A DNA stretch of 64,000 bases from Ditylenchus dipsaci (GCA_004194705.1 SADC01001009.1:558001-622000); one strand, 5' to 3'; counted from the stretch's first letter, positions 46,758 through 57,390 are shown. Notes: generated from the sequence alone by a model not told the origin. Numbers and translations are program-made.

Positions 46758-47181
46758 ATTGGTAAAATCCATATACTGATAACTGAGCCAAATATCATCA
46801 TCGAAGCGTCATTAAGCCTCAGACAGTCAAATTTGAAGAGAGTTCTCAAGAAGAAACTAGAGGTAAGTCACTGTCACTGAGAAATCAAACAATCTTATTT
46901 AAGCTTGCCGACATGATTTCCATTGATCCTAATTCCATATCGGCTGAGTACTGGATTCTCTGGGTGGATAGCGAGCAGCAGAAAAGGTTGCAACAAGAAG
47001 CTAATGACATGGGAATACGTCTAGTTATTGGCGAAGAAATTCTACGTGTCAATGGTAAGCCAGTGTAAATCAAGAATATAGTGATCGAAATTTCTAGTTA
47101 TTGTGAAAATTCGTCTGTGAAAAATATATTGTATAAACTCTATTCTCTTGTCTATTTACAGGGAAAGTGGGATTCACTTAG
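46758..47181 (+). CDS. Unrecognised gene, C-terminal three exons
   Basis: Exons 46758-46862 (IGKIHILITEPNIIIEASLS, then LRQSNLKRVLKKKLE), 46904-47054 (LADMISIDPNSISAEYWILW, then VDSEQQKRLQQEANDMGIRL) and 47162-47181 (ending GKVGFT, stop TAG 47179-47181) join with consistent phases through introns of 41 and 107 nt. The first intron ends in AAG rather than CAG/TAG. The upstream start of the gene is not found. Helical, charged protein without a recognisable domain. It could belong with the block at 44529-45348 on the same strand, but no junction connects them. Confidence 0.55.
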
Positions 47182-48219
47182 TGCTAAGAATAAGACTAGA
47201 CTAGCGACCATATGCGTTTATTGACGCCTGTATCGTGTTTTGAAATTTTATTGTAGGTATGTGTTAATTCATCGCATATCCCCTGGTTAACTCCGCCAGG
47301 GTAACCATACCATACATCAATTGGTGCATGCTAAGAAAATGAGAGAGCAAATAATTAATGCTGCAAAGTCTAAGAGGCCCGGTTTCTAGCCAGGAAATTG
47401 ACGCCAAAAGTTTTCTATTCAAATTTTTTCCTTTCGAAATTTTTTCACATAACCTCAATTTTCAACTTCGGCAAAATCTAATTTTTTTTTGCAACAAAAC
47501 AAAAAACTTAAAACAAAAGGTTCTCCGCCATTGAAAGAGCTTTTTACCTTAAAGAGTATTTGTTAAAAAAGTGGTTAATGGTTCAACGGTACTGCTTGAA
47601 AGCCTTGAAAACGACTTCCGCCGGCGCCTCGATTCATGCATAGAAAGAAATGGAAGGAGCGTTGAGACCAGATAAAGAAATTGTGGTTGAATTTTGTTGC
47701 TTTTGTTGCATAAATTTGTTGTTTTTTGGTGGTCTCATTTAAACTAGGCATAACTTCGCTCATTTTTAAGATAAAAGCCACTCTTTTTTTTCAACGAAAT
47801 GGTAAATCAAGGGCTTTCCAACGAATATATAGTTGTATTAAAAAGGTTGCAATCACAACGAATTATGACGAAAACAAAAGGTAAAAAAGTTGTGTCACCC
47901 TGTACTATATAGAAATTTAAGTCATATATTTGATCTTAGCCTTTATTTTAGGTCAAACCTCCACATTTTACACTTGGAGCACTGAGCGGCACTTTTATAT
48001 TGGACTCAGAATCGTGAGCCAAACACGAGGGTGTTTTTCTGGTCTTTGAAACTTTCGTCAAAAATTTTTTGCTACAGCAGTCTGAAAACTTGAAGTTTTA
48101 AAATTTGAACTTTTAGCGCAACAATAAAAAAACTTATGTCAAAGTGCAAGCTTGTCAAACTTTACTGATTTTTTGAATCGAATTTTAAATATATATTTTT
48201 AGATTTTAAGCCATTTTCA
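47182..48219. other. Intergenic sequence
   Basis: 47630-47900 resembles a repeat ending GTTGTGTCACCCTGTAC, a mariner-like terminus. No gene. Confidence 0.3.
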
Positions 48220-48617
48220 ATGAAAACATGTAATATGATCGCCCTGATTTTGCATTGCATGCTTTTTGCATGCTTTAAAAACAATGAGTTAAAGAGGATA
48301 CATAAAGAGCATGCAGAATCATTAATAACAGCCATCCAAAACAGAATTCGCTTTTGTTTAAATTTAGTGTGGAAATTCAGAAATATAGTGTTGAAATTCA
48401 GCGTTTCAAAGAAAATTTGGATTTAGTGTAGAAATTAATTGATTTAGAAATTTAGTGTGTAAATTCAATTTGAGCCCACGAGAATTCCCGACTTTAAAGA
48501 TGGACTATCTAATGATGGAGAATTTCGAGACCTGCAGTGCACGAATATTACAAATTCGGACGTGAAAACTACAGTACACTGCCCACAAAAAGCCCAATTT
48601 CCCGACGATTCCTTAAG
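48220..48617 (+). CDS. Candidate secreted-protein gene, unrecognised
   Basis: Two pieces. From ATG 48220: MKTCNMIALILHCMLFACFK then NNELKRIHKEHAESLI, which looks like a signal peptide followed by a charged region. A downstream block, 48472-48617, reads EPTRIPDFKDGLSNDGEFRD, then LQCTNITNSDVKTTVHCPQK, before a gtaaag donor. It has two cysteines and an NIT glycosylation sequon. Between them lies a run of imperfect AAATTTAGTGTGGAAATTCA repeats that supplies several weak splice-like sites, so the junction is not resolved. The next exon is not found. Confidence 0.4.
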
Positions 48618-49136
48618 GTAAAGTATGGTTTTTTCTCTAGGCTGGTGAGCAGTGAATTTATTTAGTGCAACAGATTCTTTTATTCTTATGAAAAAGCCAT
48701 TTGTCTAGGCTTTCTAATACTGTTACGTTTGCTTACACATAAAATCACTGAAATAAAACCGCATGAAAACCACCATTTCTCACCTGCCAAATTTTCACTT
48801 AAACTTACTCAAAAGCGTGCATTATTCGCTGCTAACGCCCTTTTTTTAAATCATGGTTTTTGAGCGCAATAGTCATTTCCAAGATTTCGAATTGGTGGAG
48901 GATTCTTTTTTTTTTGAAAATGTTGGCGGCGTTGTGTTTCAAACTTATTACTTTGGGATTGTGTGACTTTGAAAATTTTCCGTTATCAAACCATCCGAAA
49001 ATATTCATCTTATTATTTTGATGATTTTGTTTGCATTTGAAATTTTTGTTTCTGCAGATTTATTTGAAGTAATATGAAGCACAATTTGATCAGCATAAAA
49101 CCAAGGTTTATCATACGCATCAAAATAAATTAATCT

Positions 49137-52100
49137 TTACGAAGACATTGCTTTGGAGACATTTTCTTGCACTCTGAGTTTAATGTCGCTGTTAAGAAGG
49201 CGGTATTGGCTAGAGGCGATAAATTTTTCCAAGCCTTTCATAGACTTGTACTGACCAATGCAATAGTCCTACAATAAAATCATAAAGACGCAATTTTCAG
49301 TTAAAAACCAACCATCAAAATAGGTTGATTATAGTTCTGAGCCAGCAGCAACTTCATTTCGCGTGGTACTTGCTTAATCGGGCCTTTCATCAGATATATT
49401 ATGCACCGCTTCGTCACAATTTTTACTTGGAAAAAGTTAGCCAGGCGTAACAAACATTCTACATTATTCCCTGAAACAACACATATTTAGAATCAATTAT
49501 TTAAGTATAAGATTGGCATCAGCATGGTTTCCAGAAGGACCGTGCGCACGGTGATTTAGTAGTACCCTGCCAACTCAATTTTATCCTAATCGTCGGATTT
49601 TTTAAATTGATTTCTAACAAAGCTTTACCTAAAAATAAATTCTAGGCGTTGTTTTCTTAGAAACCTAGTTAAAAAATCCGAGCAGAGAATCAATGATCAG
49701 GGAAATTTTTCGAATTGGCGGGGACCACCAGACCACCATGAGCACGGTCCATTAAGTCTTGCTTTAACTAGGACCATGATGTTTGAAAATAAAAAGAGAT
49801 TCATCAGTCAAAAATCACTATTTTTAGTTTAAGTCGAGAGAGATAAAAAGATCCAAAAAGCAATATTTGCATTTGAAGCCGAAATTGTTAATAATAAAAA
49901 ATAATACACAAGATCTTTTAAGATTTCCTAGATTCAGAGCAGCATTGCTGGTAACCCTTTCCTAGTTAAATAAAAAATGCACACGAAACAAGTCAAGTTC
50001 CTAAGAATTAGACATTATACACCATGAAAATGTGCCGAGTTGAATGGATTAAATATTAAAAACCTACCATTCACATCTTTGTCCGGATCAGCTGATGGGT
50101 ATATCGCCCTCAAGAGATGAACAAACTCTGCCGCAATCAAGTCATTAAGTTCTATCTCGTCTTGACTGCTCTTGCAGAAAATGTCTCTGAAGGGAACTGA
50201 GCAAGCTGATAAAAGCTAAAATAAAATTTATAATAAAAAGATTTTTAGAAATTACACTTACTGCTTTAATAACTGGAATTCGATTACCTTGGACCACGAA
50301 TGTGAAATCTGGTTGCACAGAATCAGTAGTAAGGAATTCAAGATTTATTCCAATACTGCTACAAAATTACTGTAAAATAAAAAACACCGAAATGAGCATG
50401 AAACCTACGGGGCTGACTTTATTTGAAGGAAAAATTCTGCCTCAATTACAAAATTTCCATTCTGATCCACTAAGGCATTGCTGCCATCAGTCAATTCAGA
50501 CCAAGCAACATACGGATCCCAGCCCAGCCATCCAAATCTTTTGTGAAGCAATAACTTGTCTACAAATGTTTGAAAAATAAAACATGTCAGAAAATAACTC
50601 AATTACTGAACGGCTTATTTTTTCAGAAGGCCCAACCATAGCAATAGTGAAATCGACGTCATAAGAAGCCGTATCCGGATCAATTTTTAAATAGAGGAAA
50701 ACTCCCAAAGATGGCTTTTTAGCACGAACAACATATTTGAACACTTTTAGGTACCTGAAATAGTTTGTCGGAGTTTTCGAAATATTTTCAATTTTTACGC
50801 AGTGTTTTACCAAAACGACATTTTGAAATAAAAATGGCAATCGAAAATGAGGATTCAAACGACAAAATAAAAAGAGATAATAGTTTGATTTTTCTGATGC
50901 AAAGTTAACTTTTACTGCGACAGCAGGAGCCACTTTCAGGTCGATGGATAGAGTAAGGATCAAGAGTAACTCCTGATCTATTGATCGTCTTTCAGACATG
51001 TCGAGTAAATCGTGATCCACTATAACTTCGGCTTTGTTTCCTAATTTGTGCCAGAGTAGGTCATGATCCAGACTACTTTCTGTGTTTCATCCCACTTTTG
51101 CCCAGAGTAACTCATGATCCAGACAACTTTTTTCGGGGTTATCCTTGTTTTCGCCAGAGTAACTTGTGATCACCTACCTCACACTACCTTTTATGTTTTC
51201 CCAGTCTAGGTTAGCCCTAAACCGGTCTGATATAGCCTTGATCCAGCCCTGATCCAGTCCTGATCCAGTCCTGATCCGGCCTTATCCAGCTCTTATCCGG
51301 CCTGATCCAGTCTCATCTTGATTGATTCTACTTTTGGCTAAAGTAACTCGTGATCCAGGCTATTTTTTCGATTTCATCCTACTTGAAGCCGAACAAACTC
51401 ATCATACAGATCATTTTCTTTGTATTTATCCTAATTTCTGCCAGGATAAGTCTTGATCCAGACTACTTTATTGGGCTTAGGGCCGAATCAGACCGGATTT
51501 GACTGGATTAGGGCCGAGTGAGACTTGAAAAACACATTAGGTAGTGTGAGGTAGGTTATGACGAGTTACTCTGGCCAAAAGTAGGTTAAACACAAAAAAG
51601 AGTGTGGATCATGAGTTACTCGCCCATCTGAAACCGAATATATAGATCAGGAGTTACTCTTGATCTATCGGTACAGTTTCAGACCGGACGATTAGGATCA
51701 TAGATCAAGAGTTACTCTCGATCCATCGATCCCGTTTCAGGTGGACGAGTAGGATCACGAGTAACTCTTGATCCTTACTCTATCCGCCGACCTGAAAGTG
51801 GCTCCTGAAATTGGATCAATAGATCAAGAGTTGATATTGATCCTACTCGTCCATCGGAAATCGGATCAATAGATCACGAGTAACTCTCGATCATTACTCT
51901 ATCGCCGACCTGAAAGTGGCTCCAGCGGTGTGCACAGGCCGTTTTACGGATTTACTTTTCGGGTTTTTTCTATCTTGTTGCAACCGACAATAAGAAAGTT
52001 ATAATTCATTTGAAACTGACATTCTGGAATATCTTCGTAAAACCTCCCGGTTGCGATTCCACAACTTTTTGAAAAACGGGCTGGCGAAAGCCTGTAGAAA

Positions 52101-53124
52101 ACGGTCAAAAACCTCGATTTTCACGGTCTTTTGCCGGCCTATTTTACAAAAAAGAGTTTCTAGAAAGATTTCTATCATGTATTTACTTATAGTGGTTGTT
52201 GTTACATTTACATCGGATCAGGGAAATCAAACTATTGTAAAATTAAAAAATTGACGTATCTTACCGTATAACCTCCATTAATCCCCACCCTCTAATAAAG
52301 CCCCACCCCTCATTTTTCTGACTAGGATTTTAGAGTCAAGACCATTTTTGATTGATTAATCAATTTAAAAATTATTCAGGGGCTGAAAATTGATCCCCCA
52401 TGGGGATTGCTAGAGGTTATACGGTAAACATCCTTTTAATGTCGAATTCTGAAATTCGACCCAGCTAGCTCTAACATTTTTAATGCCTATAATTATAAAC
52501 ACATGATTTTATATTGGTCTTCTCTGTGATTTTAGTCTTAGTCTCTGGATCAGCAAGGCTTATAACACGGAATGGATAAGCAGACATGGTACTTCTGTCA
52601 TTTTATACCGAAAAAAAGTTATTAGAGCAAGCTAAGTTGTATTTCAGAATTTGACATAGAAAAAATTATCCCTCTTTACACCTAAGGTAATTTTTTGATA
52701 CATACTGTAAATTTTTTTTTTCAAATACCATTCAGCTCCTGCAACTTTGATGCTTTCCGATGTGAGAGAGAACTCCGCTGGACAATTCTTAAATTCATTG
52801 ATATCAAAGGTAGCACGTAAAAATGCACGATGAGAATCTGAAATTTCTAAGTTAGGTAAACATTATTATATAAATTTGCAACAAAAAAACTGATACCTTT
52901 TTGGTAAAATTGTCATTTTGCTTGGTTCCATTCAGCAGAGTTTTAAGTTCATCAATTGAGCTTGTAAGACTAGCTATTTTGCTGGTCTGAGCACAAATAT
53001 CATTGACGGTGGTTTCAAGTTGTTGGATCCGAAAGCCTTGCGTTTGGTTATTCGTTGTTTGTGATGCTTGAGTAACAGTCTTTTTTGAAGCAATCGGGCA
53101 ATCTTCTTCAGCTTCTCTTTTCAT
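49137..53124 (-). CDS. MATH-BTB (BATH-type) cullin-3 substrate adaptor
   Basis: Exons: 52897-53124 (start ATG 53124; MKREAEEDCPIASKKTVTQA, then a short coiled coil IASLTSSIDELKTLLNG), 52729-52837 and about 50615-50754 (MATH: FDINEFKNCPAEFSLTSESI, VAGAEWYLKVFKYVVRAK), about 50409-50559 (MATH end: RFGWLGWDPYVAWSELTDGS), 50262 to about 50356 (BTB start: QPDFTFVVQGNRIPVIKA), 50068-50215 (SACSVPFRDIFCKSSQDEIE), 49313-49470 (VECLLRLANFFQVKIVTKRC) and 49137-49268 (stop 49137-49139). MATH binds substrate and BTB recruits CUL3 in this family. Two junctions are imperfect. Exon 1 ends in phase 0 while exon 2 needs phase 1, and the 50615/50559 junction needs a weak donor or an AAG acceptor. The large intron 2 holds a foldback element (50926-51923) and a MITE. 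Confidence 0.85.
49536..49751. mobile_element. TTAA-type MITE in a MATH-BTB intron
   Basis: AGGACCGTGCGCACGG and inverse CCATGAGCACGGTCC; TTAA at 49752-49755 (left copy lost). The interior matches 35913-36144. Confidence 0.6.
50926..51923. mobile_element. Foldback element with GATCAAGAGTTACTC minisatellite ends
   Basis: Inverted ends GGAGCCACTTTCAGGTCG, then arrays built on AGAGTAACTCATGATCC and GGATCAAGAGTTACTC-type units, dense at 50965-51200 and 51540-51900. A second copy of the right end (CTGAAAGTGGCTCC) occurs at about 51793-51811, so the right arm is duplicated. Interior has GATCCAGTCCTGATCC tandem words near 51245-51310. Lies in MATH-BTB intron 2. No clear target duplication. Confidence 0.7.
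52258..52430. mobile_element. MITE with TACCGTATAACC ends
   Basis: TACCGTATAACCTCCATTAA and inverse GGATTGCTAGAGGTTATACG; C-rich and G-rich arms (CCCCACCCTC / CATGGGGATT). Confidence 0.65.
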
Positions 53125-53459
53125 TTCTATGCTTTTCTAAAATCAGATACAATTTTTATCATTTATGCTCTTTAATGTTGTTTTGGAGCTATATTATGCT
53201 CACAACCCATGCTTTTGCGATGTAAAGAAAAGTGTGGGAGGGTAAGAAGTTAGATTAAAACAGGCTTGTCTATTTCTACTTTTTTGAGCCGTACAATATA
53301 GCACAAAAGTAGCTGTTTTTAGTGCGGGGGGTCTCGATTTTTTGGTGTATCGGAGTGAAAAACAGGAAAAAGAACATGTAAAAAATGCGATCTCTAATAA
53401 TTTTCAGACCAAATAGTGAAATCAGAACTGGCAAAAAAATTTTTAATATCAAGATCAAA

Positions 53460-53520
53460 AAGTGTCAGACCTAAGTGGGAGTCGAACTTGAGAGACGACG
53501 CTAGATATAAATTTTGGACT
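53460..53520 (-). repeat. tRNA-like 3' fragment
   Basis: Minus strand reads TCAAGTTCGACTCCCACTTA, a B box with the following stem half. No A box; repeat remnant. Confidence 0.35.
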
Positions 53521-53605
53521 ATACATTTAACAATAAAAAACGACAGCAATTTCTACTATCTATTTTAATCAAAATACATAAATAAGATAAAATTTTTATT
53601 CAATA

Positions 53606-53673
53606 CAGTCGAACTCAATAAGCCGACACCCTGAGTTCGGTCCCTTGGGTGTCGGCTTATCGAGGTTCAACTG
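53606..53673. mobile_element. Minimal pogo/Tigger-like MITE, 68 bp
   Basis: TA-flanked CAGTCGAACTCAATAAGCCG ... CGAGGTTCAACTG; the inner hairpin CCCTGAGTTCGGTCCCTTGGG forms the centre. One of the shortest complete elements in the window. Confidence 0.8.
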
Positions 53674-53873
53674 TATATAAACGATATTATCTTGAATCGA
53701 AACAGTACTTACTGTCCAAAAGCGCTTTTCAAATTGACTACAAAAAGTAATTACTTTTGAACTCTTTTTGGCTAGTTTAGGATTTCGTCTTTTTTGTAAT
53801 GTAATGTCAATGCAGAAAGGTTCTTTTTTATTCCACTTCAGTACCAAGTAAACCATTTTTGCCACAGCTTTAA

Positions 53874-54560
53874 TAGGGCATGTCCATGCGCGACACAGAG
53901 AAAAGCGCGACGGAGAGACTTTTCTTGGGAACAAGCAGTTCTTTGATTTCTAGAAAATTACATGCTGTAGAGATTAGCTTATTTAGTTCTCTCCGAGGAG
54001 AGCCGATCGGGTCGAAGGGCAATTTGCCCCACCACCAACCACATTCCAGACTCTCTCCCAGCGGCCAGCTTATCCCCCTCTATTAGTGCATATTGCCCCT
54101 ATGTGTTTGCTGGCCGCTCATCACCTTACCACATTCTCACCATCTAGTTGTTTGTGTGCCCCTAGCTTATTTGCCCCACCCCATTGCCTGATCTCCGCGG
54201 AGATATATGTATTGTATTGTTGTAGTTTGTAGTTGAAAATGGCATTAGCCATTTTCACATTTTATCATTATTGTGTTCTTACGAGCTAGCTGTATTTGTT
54301 TGCTCGCATTTAGCTAAATAAACCTACTTCTCTTTATTTCACTGTGTCCACAGCTTAAGGGTTGGATTCACCCCCTCTGAGAAGTATTGGTCAAAATTGG
54401 TGTTCGCGACGCCGATTTTACCGATATATTTTATTATGCGTTCTCATCAGATGTTTTAAGTTTTCTGCTTAATTTTTAAAAGTAGTACAAGGTCATTAAA
54501 ATTATATTTGATTCAAAATGAGTGAAAATAGAAAAATTGGAAAAATTAATGTTTTACTTT
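53874..54560. mobile_element. TTAA-type MITE remnant, interrupted
   Basis: TTAA at 53870-53873, then TAGGGCATGTCCATGCGC. 54450-54560 matches the interior of 42807-43029 (TTCTGCTTAATTTTTAAAAG). An unrelated GC-richer block (53985-54420) lies between. Confidence 0.45.
53985..54420 (+). mobile_element. Possible solo LTR or LTR fragment
   Basis: GC-richer block starting near CTCTCCGAGGAGAGCC, with CTCCGCGGAG, an AATAAA poly(A)-like signal followed by TTTATTTCACTGTGTCCACA, then TTAAGGGTTGGATTCACCCC and ATTGGTGTTCGCGACGCC, which is leader/PBS-like. No gag or pol sequence adjoins. The LTR call rests on layout only. Confidence 0.3.
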
Positions 54561-55164
54561 TTTGAAAGGTAACAACGCATTTGGGCACCCATGTTTGGCC
54601 GCTTCGCGGCCATACATACCCTTCTGTCTTATTTTTTAGCGGCGGGTGTCAAAACTTTTCCGGTGCCTAGTTTTAGGTGCCGAGTTTACACTACTCCTAA
54701 AACTGGATCCTATCGGATGAAGAAATTCTGGTATGCTAACGTTTCTGTACGCATTCCGAGATAATAGCGAAAATTCGCTACAACAAATGACTCACTACAG
54801 CAACTTTTTTAAATGTCTAAAATCTTTAAATGTCTAGTTTAAATGCACTTAGAAAATCGTACGTAAAATTTTTTTTTGTTTTTGTTGTAGAAAAGTCACA
54901 AAAGATTTGAGTATTTTATATAATAATTTTATTTGAAAAATTAACAACGTGAACAGGTCAGCATTGAAGTTGGCGTAATTTGACATAGCAAACACCCCTC
55001 ACGCCAACGCAGACGCCAACGAAGCATGAACGATCTATGAGCATAATGGTTGAATTGACAACATCGCGCCTTTTTTTCGGAAATCTTGCGCATTTTCTTG
55101 AATTTTCTACCTTTTTTCAACATAACTTGATTTCAATTTTTACACTATTATATAGCTCCGAAAT
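54561..55164. other. Intergenic AT-rich sequence with small inverted repeats
   Basis: GGCCGCTTCGCGGCC near 54597 is a short hairpin, and ACGCCAACGCAGACGCCAAC at 55000 resembles the CAACG minisatellite type. No gene. Confidence 0.3.
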
Positions 55165-55420
55165 TCAGCTTTCGACTCTAGTAGCGAATAACCTCCCCCC
55201 CCACCCAAAAATTTTTTCTTTCTAAAACTTAAGTAAAGACTACCCAAATATATGTCCCAGACCCCGGAAAATGTGCGCAAACTCTTTTTTAGTGAGGCCT
55301 TTATAAGGGCTAATCCTAAAGTTTTACTTGAAAGAGTAGTTACAGTGATTATTATAAGGTCAGATTTGGGGGAGGGGGGGGTTGGTTTTCGCTACTAGCG
55401 CCCAGCTTTCTTATGAGCTA
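55165..55420. repeat. Dispersed repeat with C-run and G-run (family of 10518 and 20575)
   Basis: CTAGTAGCGAATAACC then a run of eight C at left; a G-run then TTTTCGCTACTAGCGC at right, inverted. Interior GTCCCAGACCCCGG and GGGCTAATCCTAAAG. Confidence 0.6.
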
Positions 55421-55446
55421 TAACACTTAGCTGTATTCAATAAAAT

Positions 55447-55625
55447 AACGCGACCCCTTGCGGCAGCGGTAAACGCAAGCAAAAACGCGAACTGCCACCC
55501 ACAATGGACGCGTTTTTTCGACGCGGTAAACGCAGGCGTTTGACGCTACCGCGTCCTATTGCTCACACAATGACGCGTTTTTCGACGCGTTGCCGCTACC
55601 GCTGCCGCAACCGCGTCCATTGTGG
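55447..55625. mobile_element. GC-rich palindromic MITE just upstream of the RING gene
   Basis: CTTGCGGCAGCGGTAAACGC pairs with CCGCTGCCGCAA, and CCACAATGGACGCG pairs with CGCGTCCATTGTGG. Inside are GACGCGTTTTTCGACGCG repeats. Much higher GC than its surroundings; the RING coding sequence begins about 40 bp after it. Confidence 0.65.
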
Positions 55626-55666
55626 ACATAATAGAAAATACAGTCTTAAAAATAAAAGAAACAATC

Positions 55667-56176
55667 ATGCAAGCAAATTCAGCTATGAAAGAAAAAATTA
55701 GTCTTAGTAAAAATAAAGAAATATCAAATGTAACTGTTGATGATGATGATTCTGCAACGTATTTTCTTTATAAGTTAAGAGAACAATTAGACAATTGGGC
55801 AAGTAAATTAATCGAATTTCAACGATCAGAATTAATAAAGATAACTAATGCGACAGAAAACAGCATAAAATTTTCTGGTGTATCTACACTAAAAGATAAA
55901 TTCGAAGCAATTGACCAGGAAATCGAAATTTCTATCAAAAAAATAACAGATGTTATAGGCGAAATTAAAATTGAAAAAGAAGAAGAAATTTGCTCTATTT
56001 GTTTGGGAGCCGTGCCAGCTTTCGAAACTGAAACACTTGGATGTAAGCATAAGTTTCACAAAAAATGCATTGAAAGGTGGCTTAGTATAAAGTCAACCTG
56101 TCCAATTTGCAGACGTCAAATGCAAAATAAAATAGATAAAAGTAGAACGCAATCTACAAAGAAAATTTACTTTTGA
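55667..56176 (+). CDS. RING-H2 finger protein, intronless (probable E3 ubiquitin ligase)
   Basis: 169 residues from ATG 55667; the frame is open back to about 55622 without an earlier ATG. Residues about 1-105 are charged and helical, probably coiled coil. The RING-H2 domain spans C109, C112, C126, H128, H131, C134, C145 and C148 (EICSICLGAV ... CKHKFHKKCIERWL ... CPICRRQ), with the Ile/Leu and Trp positions used for E2 contact. A short Lys-rich tail follows. Single exon, AT-rich, beginning right after a GC-rich palindrome. It could be a retrocopy, or the last exon of a gene with an intron upstream. Likely role: ubiquitin transfer; substrate unknown. Confidence 0.8.
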   Translation: MQANSAMKEKISLSKNKEISNVTVDDDDSATYFLYKLREQLDNWASKLIEFQRSELIKITNATENSIKFSGVSTLKDKFEAIDQEIEISIKKITDVIGEIKIEKEEEICSICLGAVPAFETETLGCKHKFHKKCIERWLSIKSTCPICRRQMQNKIDKSRTQSTKKIYF

Positions 56177-56306
56177 ATTTTGCACAGGAGAAGAAAACCC
56201 CAGCATTTCATTAATGATGAAATCTTCAACTTTCCACGAAAAATAAAAACAAATTGTTTTTTGACTGCATATGTAACACATTTAAAATAAATTTAAAAGC
56301 TTTCAT

Positions 56307-56420
56307 TGAAGGACCATACTTGTTGATGACAATGAAAATTTCGCAAATTTTAATGCGCTCGGGACACTTTTTCTGCTTCAATTAGTTAGCAATATTTTCT
56401 ACGTTGTAATATTAATAACG
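56307..56420. repeat. Fragment of the AGGACCAT TTAA-type MITE
   Basis: TTGAAGGACCATACTTGTTG and GGGACACTTTTTCTGC resemble the left arm of the copies at 27968 and 39840. The right arm is missing. Confidence 0.4.
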
Positions 56421-56827
56421 ATCAAAAAATAATACGAAGTCACTACCGGGGTCGAAACTATGTTATAACTATTAGTGCCCAAATATGGTTGACAAACAAA
56501 TAACGTCAAGAAAACACACACCTAAAAAAACACCGTGTCCCAAAATGGCCCAAAATGGTGTTATTTCAACGCTATAGCATCTGAAACGTGCTTAAAAATG
56601 TTTTTTGGGCGCGGTCGACACTTTTCAAAAAACTTTTTTTGCCGAAAAATACATTTTTTTGCCTTGGTCACCCCTGTAGTCCAAAAATGCAAATTCATTT
56701 TAGTGCTTTAAAGACCTAAAAAGATGGAATTTGAACATAGTTTTGATAACTGGGACCTACCGCATAAAGAAGCTCTGGTTTGAACATGGTTTTTATGCAT
56801 CCAGAGTCACTTCGAGGGATTTGTGTC
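56421..56827. other. Unique sequence with a tRNA-like trace
   Basis: Minus strand near 56465 reads TAGTTTCGACCCCGG (B-box-like). The direct words CCCAAAATGGCCCAAAATGG lie at 56540-56560. No gene. Confidence 0.25.
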
Positions 56828-56933
56828 TAAGGTATGTGGGTGTGCGCATCTCAACCCCAAGCCACCAAGCCTCCAAGCCCCTTCGGGGCGCAGAGGGCTT
56901 GAGAGTTGAGATGCGCGCACACACATACCTTAA
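56828..56933. mobile_element. Short GC-rich palindromic MITE (about 105 bp)
   Basis: TAAGGTATGTGGGTGTGCGC, then ATCTCAAC, and the inverse at right; CCAAGCCTCC and CTTCGGGGCG words at the centre. Confidence 0.65.
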
Positions 56934-57194
56934 AGATGAATCCGAGCAAGATTCGTAAGATATAAATGCGATTAGAAGCTCTTTTTGCCTAGTCCAGTGA
57001 GAAAAACAAGGTAAAAATAAAAATAAGGGTATCAAGGTACTCGTTTTTTGGGGGAAAAAGGTCCGATTTTTTGTAAAAAAATTCTCAAAAATGTCTTTCC
57101 GCGCCCTTAAAACATTTTTTAAGACTTTTTTAGACCTTAAAACGTAATAAAAACATGTTAATTTTCAATTTTAGAGCACTTCACAATTGTATAC

Positions 57195-57390
57195 TCCAGC
57201 CAATCGTGTTTTTAGCATTGGCACCCACTTTTTGTAGACTTTTCTCAGGCAAGTTATATCTCAATTCGTAGCTCATCTCACTGGTTAAAAATTAAGGGAT
57301 AACTTGCCTGAGAAAAGTCTTCGAAAAGTCTTCAAAAAGGGATCAATAACGCAATGAAGCAAACACGATTTTGAACGAATGGGGACCGTC
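57195..57390. repeat. Imperfect hairpin repeat
   Basis: AATCGTGTTT, GTAGACTTTTCTCAGGCAAG and its inverse CTTGCCTGAGAAAAGTCTTC around a centre near 57275. Non-coding, MITE-like. Confidence 0.5.

Noticed and set aside
50760..51020. Upstream extension of the MATH exon open frame (LKVAPAVAVKVNFASEKSNY region)
   Set aside because: A proper acceptor at 50755 and the phase of the previous exon show this is intron; part of it is the foldback element end.
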